Part shown: piece by piece, positions 7,484 to 14,943 of the stretch
Layout: every line of letters begins with the position of its first letter
Numbering within the stretch: the first letter of the stretch is position 1
Origin: a bacterium
Lineage (GTDB): Bacteria > Chloroflexota > Dormibacteria > Aeolococcales > Bog-877
DNA length: 33,493 nt
Reading direction: 5' to 3'
Assembly (NCBI GenBank): GCA_021802045.1
Contig: JAKABB010000021.1
Location: 1-33,493, forward strand
Made by a program: the position numbers and the translations under genes
Notes under the pieces: generated by a model
Seen by the model: only the letters and a program-made list of their open reading frames with translations
What the model was told of the DNA's origin: nothing
Databases searched by the model: none

Positions 7484-7705
7484 CCGGCATAGTTGAGCCA
7501 AGTTTCCCGCGGCCAGGGCCAACTGGCCAATGAAGTCACCGATGGCATCGCCGAGGCGGTCGAACTGCTGCCGCAGCGGTGTGGCTGTGGCTTGCGGGGC
7601 AAAGGCGAGAGCGAGTCCCTGCCGTAGGGGACGGGCGTAGGTGCGGGTGAAGAACATCGCCACGCGGAGCCCGGCGGGCGTCCCAACCGCGTCGACTACC
7701 ATCCC
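7484..7705 (-). pseudogene. Possible C-terminal remnant of a transposase-like protein
   Basis: On the minus strand, GTPAGLRVAMFFTRTYARPL, then RQGLALAF, ATPLRQQFDRLGDAIGDFIG and QLALAAG, resembles the C-terminal tail found on many actinobacterial and chloroflexal transposase-like proteins (pattern LTpxGlrvAlfftrxyxRllrPGLa...plrrAldxld). No start codon or upstream domain remains, because the GNAT gene begins on the other strand at 7712. The family pattern is recalled, not searched, so the call is tentative. Confidence 0.4.
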
Positions 7706-7711
7706 ACCAGC

Positions 7712-8497
7712 ATGGACAGACAGGTGGCCCTCGCGGCCTTCGACGAGCAGATACGGCGCCGCCCGCAGCCGCAGCCACCGGATGGACTGGTGGAGCAGGA
7801 CGACCGTGTGGTTCGGAGCGTGTCCCCCTGGGGCGGCTGGACCGGAGTGACGTGGAGTGGCCTGGATCGCGCCGGTGCCGACGCGGTCATCGCCGCGCAG
7901 GTCGGCCGGTTCGCAGGATGGGCTTCTCCCTGGGAGTGGAAGTACTACTCCCACGACCAACCACCCGACCTGCCCGACCGCCTGCGGGCAGCCGGCTTCA
8001 CCCCGGGGCCGTCCGAGGCGGTGCTGGTGGCCGAGATCGCCGACCTCATCCTCGATGTGCCACCACCCCCGGGCGTGGCCCTGCGGGCCGTCGTCGACGA
8101 GCCGGGGGTGGAGGCGCTGGTGTCGCTCCACGACGAGGTCTTCGGCGGAGACCACTCCGCCGTGGGCAGGGCCGTGCTGGCCGGTCTCGCGCGCCGACCG
8201 AGCGCCACCACCGCCGTGCTTGCCGTCGCCGGGCGCACCCCCATCGCCGCCGGGCGCGTGGAGTTCCATCGTGGCACGGAGTTCGCCAGCCTGTGGGGTG
8301 GCGGCACACTGCCGTCCTGGCGAGGCCGCGGCGTGTTCCGCTCGCTGGTGGCCTACCGGGCCGCCCTGGCGTCGGGTCGGGGCTTCCGCTACCTGCAGGT
8401 GGACGCCTCTCCAGACAGCCAGCCCATCCTCCAGCGCCTCGGCTTCGTCATGGTGGCCACCACGACCCCGTTCACGCACCCGGGCGGAGCCGGCTGA
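7712..8497 (+). CDS. GNAT-family N-acetyltransferase
   Basis: Acetyl-CoA-dependent acetyltransferase with unknown acceptor. It has 261 residues. The N-terminal third (residues 1-125) carries no motif I know but is well formed (WASPWEWKYYSHDQPPDLPD, then LRAAGFTPG). The C-terminal half is a GNAT domain: LHDEVFGG, AGRVEFHRGTEFASLWGGG, the acetyl-CoA loop LPSWRGRGVFRSLVAYR (the R/Q-x-x-G-x-G/A element) and the final DASPDSQPILQRLGFVMV strand. Start ATG 7712 has no ribosome site; a TACCAT box ends 9 bases upstream (7697-7702), perhaps another leaderless start. Proteins of this size and layout are often fused or duplicated GNATs. Confidence 0.88.
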   Translation: MDRQVALAAFDEQIRRRPQPQPPDGLVEQDDRVVRSVSPWGGWTGVTWSGLDRAGADAVIAAQVGRFAGWASPWEWKYYSHDQPPDLPDRLRAAGFTPGPSEAVLVAEIADLILDVPPPPGVALRAVVDEPGVEALVSLHDEVFGGDHSAVGRAVLAGLARRPSATTAVLAVAGRTPIAAGRVEFHRGTEFASLWGGGTLPSWRGRGVFRSLVAYRAALASGRGFRYLQVDASPDSQPILQRLGFVMVATTTPFTHPGGAG

Positions 8498-8553
8498 CGC
8501 CCCGGCCGTCGCTCTGGCCGCCCCCCGGCGGGGCCGGGCCTGGCGGCGGCCCG

Positions 8554-8559
8554 TAGAAT
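8554..8559 (+). promoter_or_regulatory. Putative -10 box for the gene at 8566 (leaderless)
   Basis: TAGAAT followed by 6 bases and the ATG. No ribosome site is present in between, and no clear -35 upstream. Confidence 0.5.
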
Positions 8560-8565
8560 CGGGGC

Positions 8566-9177
8566 ATGCTGTACCTGGGACGCCGCCGCACCCTGACCTG
8601 GACCGTCACCGTCTTCACCCCGCCGCGGGAGGTCTTCGTGGTCATGGAGCAGGTCCTGGCCCTGCCCCCGTTCACCTTCCGGGTGATCGACGCCGAGACG
8701 GCCGAGGCGGTCCAGGACCGTGTCAACGGCTTCTTCGGTCAGTGGCGGACCCTGAAGCACCCCCGGGACCTGGTCCGGGTCCGCTGCCAGCTGACCGCCC
8801 AGGGGACGCGGGTGGACGTGACCGCCATCGGACCCCGTAGCAGCAGCCGCCGGGCCCTCAACCTGCTCCGCATCCTGACGCGGGGGGCGGAGGACCCGCG
8901 CACCATCTACCGGACCCGGACGATCCCCCCCGGTCCCTGCACCATCCCCCAGAGCTGGGCCGGGACCGGGTACCCGGTCTTCCAACGCCCCGACCACGCG
9001 GCCCCGCGGGGGGCCGCGGTCCTCCCGGCCAGCCCGCTGGTGGCTCTGGAGCAGCAGGGGCACTGGGTGCGCGTCCGGGTGGGGGTGGGCCAGACCGCCA
9101 GCGAGGGCTGGATCGAGGCCGACCAGCTCATCCCGGACCTGGGCCCGGAGTCGGCTCCGGCGGTGGCCCCCGCCTGA
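8566..9177 (+). CDS. Unrecognised protein with possible SH3-like C-terminus
   Basis: I do not recognise a family for the whole protein. It has 203 residues, no signal peptide and no membrane segment. The N-terminal part (LTWTVTVFTPPREVFVVMEQ, then RVIDAETAEAVQDRVNGFFG) has alternating strands and a helix, in the style of a START/polyketide-cyclase-like fold. The C-terminal 65 residues (GYPVFQRPDHAAPRGAAVLP, then SPLVALEQQGHWVRVRVGVG and SEGWIEADQLIP) look like a bacterial SH3 domain, with the W-V-R-V core and the GWIEADQL ending. The combination suggests a cytoplasmic binding protein. It is probably leaderless (-10 box 6 bases before ATG). It is convergent with the aldehyde dehydrogenase operon. 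Confidence 0.75.
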   Translation: MLYLGRRRTLTWTVTVFTPPREVFVVMEQVLALPPFTFRVIDAETAEAVQDRVNGFFGQWRTLKHPRDLVRVRCQLTAQGTRVDVTAIGPRSSSRRALNLLRILTRGAEDPRTIYRTRTIPPGPCTIPQSWAGTGYPVFQRPDHAAPRGAAVLPASPLVALEQQGHWVRVRVGVGQTASEGWIEADQLIPDLGPESAPAVAPA

Positions 9178-9198
9178 CCGCGGCGCCCGCCGCAGCCG

Positions 9199-10026
9199 TC
9201 AGGTCCCGACCGGGTGCCAGATGGTCTTCATCTCCAGGGTCCGCACCGCCAGCTGGGGGCTGAGCCGCAGGGCCGCGCCGGCGGCGCCCGGAGGCAGGAC
9301 GCGCATAACGCTGTCCGCCGCCCGCTCCTCGAGGGCGGTCAGCTGCTCGGGGGTGCAGCCGACGGCGTCCACCGCGTCCAGGTCGCGGTGCGACCCGACC
9401 CATGGCAGCAGCTCCGACCGCAGCCCGCTGAGGAGCGCGACCACCCCTGGCGGGATGTCGCCGGTGGCCAGCACCTCCCCGAGCAGGAGGCCGGGCAGCG
9501 GCGCCGTCTCCGCCACCAGCGCCACCACGCAGTTGCCGCCGCACAGGGCCGCGGCCAGGGGGACCACCAGGCCCAGCAGGGCCGGGCGCTCGCCGGCCAC
9601 CAGCGCCACCACCCCGACCGGCTCGGGCACGGTGAAGTTGAAGTAGGGGCCGGCCACGTCGTTGACGCTGCCGCTCAGCTGGCTCAGCTTGTCGGCGGCG
9701 CCGGCGAAGTAGACCAGCGCCTCCAGGCCGGCGTCCACCTCGCGCCCGGCGCCGCGGCCCCCGCCCAGGACGGCCACGAACTCCCGCCGCCGGCCCTCCA
9801 GCATCTCGGCCACGCGGTAGAGCACCTGCCCGCGGTTGTAGGCGGCGCGCCGGGCCCAGCCCGGCTGGGCGGCGCGGGCGGCGCGCACCGCCTCCCGCAG
9901 GTCCTTGCGCGAGGCCCTGGGGATGTTGGCGGCGACCTCGGTGCGGTAGACCCGTCCGGACTCGGAGCGCACGAAGGCCCCGCCCAGGTAGAGCTTGGCC
10001 GTCTTCGCCACCGCCAGCGCCGTCAT
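9199..10026 (-). CDS. Truncated, catalytically dead aldehyde-dehydrogenase-like protein
   Basis: It has 275 residues, about half of an ALDH. The similarity is clear: KLYLGGAFVRSESGRVY, then PGWARRAAYNRGQVLYRVAE and PEPVGVVALV at the strand that normally leads into PWN. But PWN is replaced by AGER, the NAD-binding lysine of the VLKPAE motif is gone (VVALVAETAPLPG), and the protein stops before the catalytic Glu and Cys positions. So it should not be active alone. Its ATG overlaps the stop of the full ALDH gene as ATGA, implying a paired product. An active domain followed by a vestigial one lacking the cysteine is the layout of ALDH16; here it would be split in two. It is the last gene of the psuG-deoC operon. 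Confidence 0.85.
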   Translation of the reverse strand: MTALAVAKTAKLYLGGAFVRSESGRVYRTEVAANIPRASRKDLREAVRAARAAQPGWARRAAYNRGQVLYRVAEMLEGRRREFVAVLGGGRGAGREVDAGLEALVYFAGAADKLSQLSGSVNDVAGPYFNFTVPEPVGVVALVAGERPALLGLVVPLAAALCGGNCVVALVAETAPLPGLLLGEVLATGDIPPGVVALLSGLRSELLPWVGSHRDLDAVDAVGCTPEQLTALEERAADSVMRVLPPGAAGAALRLSPQLAVRTLEMKTIWHPVGT

Positions 10027-11555
10027 CCCCGCTCCACGTAGGCCGCCAGCCCCTGGACGCCGCCCTCGCGGCCGAACCCGGACTCGCGGAAGCCGCCGAA
10101 GGGGGCCGCGGCGTCGAACTGGTTGTAGGTGTTGGCCCACACCACCCCGGCCCGCATCCGCTGGGACATCCACAGGATGCGGGCCCCGCTCTGGGTCCAG
10201 ACCCCGGCCGAGAGCCCGTAGCGGGTGTTGTTGGCCCGCTCGACCGCCTCCGCCGGGGTGCGGAAGGTCAGCACCGCCAGCACCGGGCCGAAGATCTCCT
10301 CGCGGGCGATGCGGTGCGACGGGGCCACATCGGTGAAGAGGCTGGGCGGGAACCAGAAGCCGCGCGAAGGCAGCTCGCAGGGCGGCTGGTAGAGGCGAGC
10401 CCCCTGGGCCACCCCGCTGGCCACCAGCTCCGTGATCCGGCCCAGCTGCTCTCGGGAGTTGATGGCGCCGACGTCGGTGTTCTTGTCGAGGGGGTCGCCC
10501 ACCCGCAGCCGGGCCATGCGCCGGGTCAGCCGGCGCAGGAACGGCTCGGCCATCGACTCCTGCAGCAGCAGCCGGCTGCCGGCGCAGCAGACGTGTCCCT
10601 GGTTGAAGTAGATGCCGTTGATGACCCCCTCGACCGCCTGGTCCATGGGCGCGTCGTCGAACACGACGTGGGCGGCCTTGCCTCCCAGCTCCAGCGAGAG
10701 CCGCTTGCCGCTGCCGGCCAGGGCCCGCTGGATCTCCTTGCCGACCGCGGTCGAACCCGTGAAGGCCACCTTGGCCACCCCGGGGGCCCGCACCAGCTGG
10801 GCGCCGACGGGGCCCCCGCCGGTGACGACGTTCACCACCCCGTCGGGCAGGCCGGCCTGCTGGCACAGCTCGGCGAAGAGGAGGGCGGTCAGCGGGGTCG
10901 TCTCCGCCGGCTTGAGGACGACGGTGTTGCCGGTCGCCAGCGCCGGAGCGATCTTCCAGGCCAGCATCATCAGTGGGAAGTTCCAGGGGATCACCTGGCC
11001 GCAGACCCCGAGGGGGCGCCAGGGCGCACCCGGAAAGGCGTGGTCCAGCTTGTCGGCCCAGCCGGCGTGGTAGAAGAAGTGCTGGGCCACCAGCGGGATG
11101 TCCACGTCGCGGGACTCGCGGATCGGCTTGCCGCCGTCCAGGCTCTCCACCACCGCCAGCTCGCGCTGGCGCTCCTGGATCAGCCGCGCCAGGCGGAACA
11201 GGTAGCGTCCGCGGCGGCCGCCCGGCAGGCGGCTCCAGCTGCGGAAGGCGCGCGCGGCCGCCGCCACCGCGCGCTCCACGTCCTCGGGGCCCGCCTCGGC
11301 CACCTCCGCCAGGGGCTCCTCGGTGGCGGGGTTGATGCTGAGGCGATGCTCGCCGGCGGCGGGCGGCCGGAATTGGCCGTCGATGAACAGCTCGTAGCGG
11401 TCGCGCAGGCGCAGGTGGTCCGTCGCCTCCGGGGCCGGGGCGTAGGTGAACCGGCCCCCGGCCGGGCGCCGGTCCTCGGCCCCGTGCCCACCGCCGGGCC
11501 GGGGCGCCGGCGCGGCGTCAGGCGTCGCTGAAGTCGTCGGGGGACTGGTAGCCAC
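10023..11555 (-). CDS. NAD(P)-dependent aldehyde dehydrogenase, deoC-linked
   Basis: Oxidises an aldehyde; next to deoC the likely substrate is the acetaldehyde released by deoxyribose-phosphate aldolase (inference). It has 510 residues with a proline-rich, poorly conserved N-terminal 45. Key residues are all present: Asn192 in IPWNFPLMMLAWK, Lys215 in VVLKPAETTPL, Glu289 in LSLELGGKAAHVV, and the catalytic Cys323 in FNQGHVCCAGSR. The motif EEIFGPVLAVLTF follows, and FGGFRESGFGREGG ends the domain. The start is GTG 11555, overlapping deoC by 38 bases; no later ATG or GTG precedes the conserved domain. It overlaps the ALDH-like gene downstream by 4 bases. Together the two proteins total about 785 residues, close to full-length ALDH16. 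Confidence 0.95.
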   Translation of the reverse strand: MATSPPTTSATPDAAPAPRPGGGHGAEDRRPAGGRFTYAPAPEATDHLRLRDRYELFIDGQFRPPAAGEHRLSINPATEEPLAEVAEAGPEDVERAVAAAARAFRSWSRLPGGRRGRYLFRLARLIQERQRELAVVESLDGGKPIRESRDVDIPLVAQHFFYHAGWADKLDHAFPGAPWRPLGVCGQVIPWNFPLMMLAWKIAPALATGNTVVLKPAETTPLTALLFAELCQQAGLPDGVVNVVTGGGPVGAQLVRAPGVAKVAFTGSTAVGKEIQRALAGSGKRLSLELGGKAAHVVFDDAPMDQAVEGVINGIYFNQGHVCCAGSRLLLQESMAEPFLRRLTRRMARLRVGDPLDKNTDVGAINSREQLGRITELVASGVAQGARLYQPPCELPSRGFWFPPSLFTDVAPSHRIAREEIFGPVLAVLTFRTPAEAVERANNTRYGLSAGVWTQSGARILWMSQRMRAGVVWANTYNQFDAAAPFGGFRESGFGREGGVQGLAAYVERG

Positions 11556-12432
11556 CGCTGTGCTCCTTGGCGATCTGCATCAGGACATCGTTGAGCAGCG
11601 ACGAGGCGCCGAGGCGGAAGCGCTCGGGGGTCAGCCAGTCGTCGCCGAGGACCTCGTTGACCGCGACCAGGTAGGTGATCGCCTGGCGGGCGGTCCGGAT
11701 GCCGCCCGCCGGCTTGAGTCCGATGATTCGCCCCGTCGCCCAGGCGAAGTCGCGGATGGCCTCCATCATGACCACCGCCACCGGGAGCGTCGCCGCCGGC
11801 TGGATCTTGCCGGTCGAGGTCTTGATGAAGTCGGCCCCGGCGGCCATGGCCAGCCAGCTGGCGCGCCGGACGTTGTCGTAGCCGCCCAGCTCGCCGGTCT
11901 CCAGGATGACCTTGAGATGGCGCCCGCCGACGGCCGCCTTGACGGCCGCGATCTCGTCGGCGACCTGCCCGTAGCGGCCGGCCAGGAAGGCCCCCCGGTC
12001 GATGACCATGTCGATCTCGTCCGCGACCGCCGCCGCGGCCCGGGCCTCCGCCAGCCGACCCTCGAACGGCGCCTGGCCGCCGGGGAAGCCGGTGGCCACC
12101 GCCGCCACCCGGACCGGGCTGCACCGCAGGTGGTCTCGCGCCACCGCCGCCAGGGCCGGGTACACGCACACCGCCGCCACCGGGGGGATGGTGGGGTCGA
12201 GGGGGGCGGGATGCATCGCCTTGGTGCAGAGCGTGGCCACCCGCCCCGGGGTGTCGGCCCCCTCCAGGCTGGTGAGGTCGGTGCAGCGGATCGCCAGGTC
12301 GAGCGCGAAGAGCTTGGCCTCGCGCTTGATCGACCGGCTGGCCAGCATCGCCGCTCTCGCCTCGAGGCCGACCTGATCGACCCCCAGGAGGGCTTCGGCC
12401 GGGAGCGGGCGGCGCGCGGTGGCGGCACTCAT
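11518..12432 (-). CDS. deoC: Deoxyribose-phosphate aldolase
   Basis: Cleaves 2-deoxyribose-5-phosphate to acetaldehyde and glyceraldehyde-3-phosphate through a Schiff base. It has 304 residues, the longer form of the family (about 300-330) rather than the 220-260 forms. The Schiff-base lysine is Lys204 in DFIKTSTGK; the proton-relay lysine is Lys240 in GLKPAGGIR. VCVYPALAAVARDHL, VATGFPGGQ and EIDMVIDRGAFLAG are family blocks. ATG 12432 lies 10 bases after the stop of the broken kinase gene; a CATAAT sequence 9 bases upstream might drive separate transcription. Loss of the kinase need not silence deoC, although the IS607 insertion sits upstream in the same transcription unit. The aldehyde dehydrogenase gene downstream overlaps it. 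Confidence 0.97.
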   Translation of the reverse strand: MSAATARRPLPAEALLGVDQVGLEARAAMLASRSIKREAKLFALDLAIRCTDLTSLEGADTPGRVATLCTKAMHPAPLDPTIPPVAAVCVYPALAAVARDHLRCSPVRVAAVATGFPGGQAPFEGRLAEARAAAAVADEIDMVIDRGAFLAGRYGQVADEIAAVKAAVGGRHLKVILETGELGGYDNVRRASWLAMAAGADFIKTSTGKIQPAATLPVAVVMMEAIRDFAWATGRIIGLKPAGGIRTARQAITYLVAVNEVLGDDWLTPERFRLGASSLLNDVLMQIAKEHSGGYQSPDDFSDA

Positions 12433-12442
12433 CCGTCGCCGA

Positions 12443-12974
12443 TTATGGACCGGTCCGCCGGGGTCTTCGCGCGCGCGGGGGCCGTCCGCCCACCTCGCTG
12501 ATGGCGGTGGCGGCGGCCGCAGCCCCGGCGGCCAGGGCCTCCGCCGGCGGCGCCCCGCCCAGCCAGGCCGCCAGCCAGCCGGCGGTGAAGGCGTCTCCGG
12601 CCCCGGTGGTGTCCACCACCGGGGCCGGGGGCGCGGCCAGGCGCTGCCGCTCCGCCCCCCGCGCCCACAGGGCCCCCGCCGGGCCCAGGCTGAGCACGAC
12701 CGCGCCGTAGTCCCCGGTCAGCCCGGCGACGATCGCCTCGGGGTCGGTGGCGCCGGTGAGGACCCGTCCCTCGTCGAGGTTGGGCAGGAGGACGTCGACC
12801 CCGCGGGTCCACGTCCGGAACGCGCCCGCCCCGACCCGCCCCAGGGGGGCGTGGGAGCTGGGGTCGACGGAGATGGTCATCGGGGCCGCCCGGGCCCGCT
12901 CCAGGGCGGTCAGGCCCGCAGGGCGCGTGTCCGGGTCCAGCAGCAGGCAGCCGGACAGGTGCAGGTGCCGTTCC
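12443..12974 (-). pseudogene. psuK: PfkB-family kinase, C-terminal part (gene split by IS607)
   Basis: This is the 3' part of a sugar/nucleoside kinase gene. It opens with ERHLHLSGCLLLDPDTRPAG, continues VDVLLPNLDEGRVLTGA and contains the PfkB signature 2, DTTGAGDAFTAGWLAAWLGG, with the catalytic aspartate. It has no start codon of its own at the right place; the frame simply runs in from the inserted element. Joining G12973 to the kinase N-terminal part at G14944 gives an uninterrupted frame of 310 residues. Because psuG lies immediately upstream, pseudouridine kinase is the likeliest original function; ribokinase-like specificity cannot be excluded. Confidence 0.88.
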
Positions 12975-14294
12975 TCAAACGGCGACAAATGCGACGCGGG
13001 TCTGCGGACCACCGATCGAGCCGGTGAGCTCCGGGGAGATCCCGGTTCCTGCTTCACGGCCACCAGCCAGGCACAGCCTGGACTTACGGTCGGCTCCACA
13101 GGCAGTTCGCGTCTCCGCCGCACTGGCGGTGACGGCCGGGGGGGGCCACCCGGCGAGGTTGATCGCGGCGTTGAGATCGCGGTCCAGGGCCAACCCGCAC
13201 CGTTGGCAGCGGTAGATCCGCTCCGTGAGGGACAGCGCATCCTGGATGGCGCCGCAGCGGGAACAGGTCTTGGAACTAGGGAACCACCGGTCCGCCACCA
13301 CGAGCGTGCTCCCGTACCAGGCACACTTGTAGGCGAGCTGGCGACGGAACTCCGCGAAGCCGGCATCCGCCAGGGACCGGGCGAGGGGCCGATTCCGGAG
13401 CATCCCGCGGACGTTGAGATCTTCGACCACGATCCGGCGGTGGGTCTTGGCCAGGGTGGTCGTGAGTTGGTGCCAATGGTCGCGACGGACGGCGGCCACG
13501 CGAGCGTGGTGCCGAGCGAGCCGGCGCGCGACCTTGGCGCGGTTGCGGGAGCCGCGGCGCTTGCGCGAATGGGCGCGGGAGAGCTGCCGAAGCTTGCGTA
13601 GGCCGCGGCGCAGGGCCTTCGGTCCGGGGATCACCGTGCCGTCGGAGCAGGTGGCCAGAGCCAGGATCCCGAGGTCGACGCCCACGGGATCGAGCGCCCC
13701 GTTCGCGACAGGGATGGCGCGCTCCACCTCGACGGCCAGCGCGACGACCCAGCGGTCGGCCTCGCGGCTGACGGTAGCGGCGCTGATCCGGACGGTGCCC
13801 GCCGCGATCCGGTCCGTCCACCGGCTGGCGTCCTCGTGCAGGCGAACCGTGCCGATCCGCGGCAGGGTGACCGCGCGGCCGTGCAAGGGGAGGGCGCCAG
13901 TGAGCCGGAAGGCGTCGCGGGCGCGGCCCTTCTTCTTGAAGCGGGGGAAGCGGACGCGGGGTCCGGGCCGTTCGCCGCGGCCGCTCGCCCAGAACGCCTG
14001 CAGGCCGCGCTCGAGATTGCGGAACGCCTCCTGGGGCGCACACTTCGAGACCTCGGTCCACCACGGGATGCCGTCCGGGCTGCGCTTCCAGGCGTTCCAC
14101 TCCCGGTGGAGCGTCATCGCCGACGGGACGCGTATGGTCGTGTCGCCCGCCCGGCGGGCGTCGAGCGCATCCATCACCCGGCGCAGGCCCCAGTTGTACG
14201 CATAGCGGGCGGAGCCGGCGTGCCGGGCCAGGTCGCAGCGCTGGGCGACGGTGGGATCGAGAGCAAGGCGCACCGCCTGGTGGACCCGGGCCAT
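12975..14294 (-). CDS. tnpB: TnpB RNA-guided endonuclease (IS607-associated)
   Basis: TnpB nucleases cut DNA under guidance of an RNA made from the element's right end and help retain the transposon. It has 439 residues. The RuvC residues are complete: Asp207 in GVDLGILALA, Glu291 in RIVVEDLNVRGML and Asp373 in LDRDLNAAINLA. The zinc ribbon is present with Cys344, Cys347, Cys363 and Cys366 (CSRCG...CQRCG). The N-terminal helix-rich part, including SARYAYNWGLRR and PRFKKKGRARDAFRL, is usual. ATG 14294 is used because it overlaps the tnpA stop (TGATG). The TGA stop abuts the predicted right end of the element, so the guide would begin in the kinase gene at 12974 and below. Confidence 0.94.
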   Translation of the reverse strand: MARVHQAVRLALDPTVAQRCDLARHAGSARYAYNWGLRRVMDALDARRAGDTTIRVPSAMTLHREWNAWKRSPDGIPWWTEVSKCAPQEAFRNLERGLQAFWASGRGERPGPRVRFPRFKKKGRARDAFRLTGALPLHGRAVTLPRIGTVRLHEDASRWTDRIAAGTVRISAATVSREADRWVVALAVEVERAIPVANGALDPVGVDLGILALATCSDGTVIPGPKALRRGLRKLRQLSRAHSRKRRGSRNRAKVARRLARHHARVAAVRRDHWHQLTTTLAKTHRRIVVEDLNVRGMLRNRPLARSLADAGFAEFRRQLAYKCAWYGSTLVVADRWFPSSKTCSRCGAIQDALSLTERIYRCQRCGLALDRDLNAAINLAGWPPPAVTASAAETRTACGADRKSRLCLAGGREAGTGISPELTGSIGGPQTRVAFVAV

Positions 14295-14872
14295 CAGGCG
14301 GCCTCCACCGGCTGGGCGGCGCACCGCAGCGCCCGAGCCGCCCGGGTCCGGGCTGAGCGGCGGCCGTACAGCCGGGCGCACAGGCTGGTCAGCACCTCGG
14401 TCATGTCCCGCACGAGGTCGTCCTCGACTTCCGTAGCGTCGACCACGAGCAGCCGGCGCCCGGCGCCCAGCAGGGCGGCCTCGATGTACTCGGCGCCGAG
14501 CCGCGCGAGCCGGTCGCGGTGCTCGACCACGATGGTGGTGACGGTCGCGTCGGCGAGCAGGCGGCGCAGCTTCGGGCGGGCACCGTTCATCCCCGACCCG
14601 ACCTCAGCAACCGTGAGGGTGACCGGCAGATCCTGGGCCATCGCCCACCCGGCCAGGCGGCCGAGTTGGCGGTCGAGGTCGGCCCGCTGGTCGTGTGAGG
14701 AGACGCGCGCGTACAGCGCCACGCGCTCGGCCCCCCCCGTCAGGGGCTCCTCGACCAGGATGGTCCCGGACGGGAGCTGGCGAGCGGGAACGGGGAGGGT
14801 GCCGGCCCGAAACCAGCGCATGGCGGTCCGGGGGTGGATGTGCTGGGTCCGGGCCCACTGGCTCAGTTTCAC
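14294..14872 (-). CDS. tnpA: IS607-type serine recombinase (transposase TnpA)
   Basis: Small serine recombinase that moves the element through a circular intermediate. It has 192 residues. The N-terminal MerR-like helix-turn-helix (MKLSQWARTQHIHPRTAMRW) is the DNA-binding part, placed before the catalytic domain as in IS607. The catalytic serine is Ser58 in VALYARVSSHDQ; the supporting motifs EVGSGMNGARPKLRRLL, VVEHRDRLAR (the RLAR arginine pair) and the C-terminal VRDMTEVLTSLCARLYG follow. The GTG start lies 6 bases after TAGACT, so it is likely leaderless. Its stop overlaps the tnpB start by one base. Confidence 0.94.
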   Translation of the reverse strand: MKLSQWARTQHIHPRTAMRWFRAGTLPVPARQLPSGTILVEEPLTGGAERVALYARVSSHDQRADLDRQLGRLAGWAMAQDLPVTLTVAEVGSGMNGARPKLRRLLADATVTTIVVEHRDRLARLGAEYIEAALLGAGRRLLVVDATEVEDDLVRDMTEVLTSLCARLYGRRSARTRAARALRCAAQPVEAA

Positions 14873-14878
14873 CCGCCC

Positions 14879-14887
14879 AGTCTAGCA
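14879..14887 (-). promoter_or_regulatory. Extended -10 promoter element of tnpA
   Basis: TGCTAGACT on the minus strand (TG-n-TANNNT), 6 bases before the tnpA GTG. The identical 9-mer occurs upstream of the nucleoside-binding lipoprotein gene at 26700-26708. Confidence 0.5.
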
Positions 14888-14943
14888 CTATGCACGCCCG
14901 TTTGTGCCAGCTTGTCACCGCCTCCCTGAACAGTTCGTGAACC

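Larger units (their letters stand above)
12975..14943 (-). mobile_element. IS607-family insertion sequence (tnpA serine recombinase + tnpB)
   Basis: About 1.97 kb. It contains tnpA and tnpB in the same direction, as in IS607. Both flanks show a GG dinucleotide (12973-12974 on one side, 14944-14945 within a run of six Gs on the other), the known core of IS607 recombination. Ends were set by the only placement that restores the interrupted kinase frame. There are no terminal inverted repeats and no long target duplication, which fits the family. Both genes look intact, so the element may be recent and still mobile. Confidence 0.88.
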
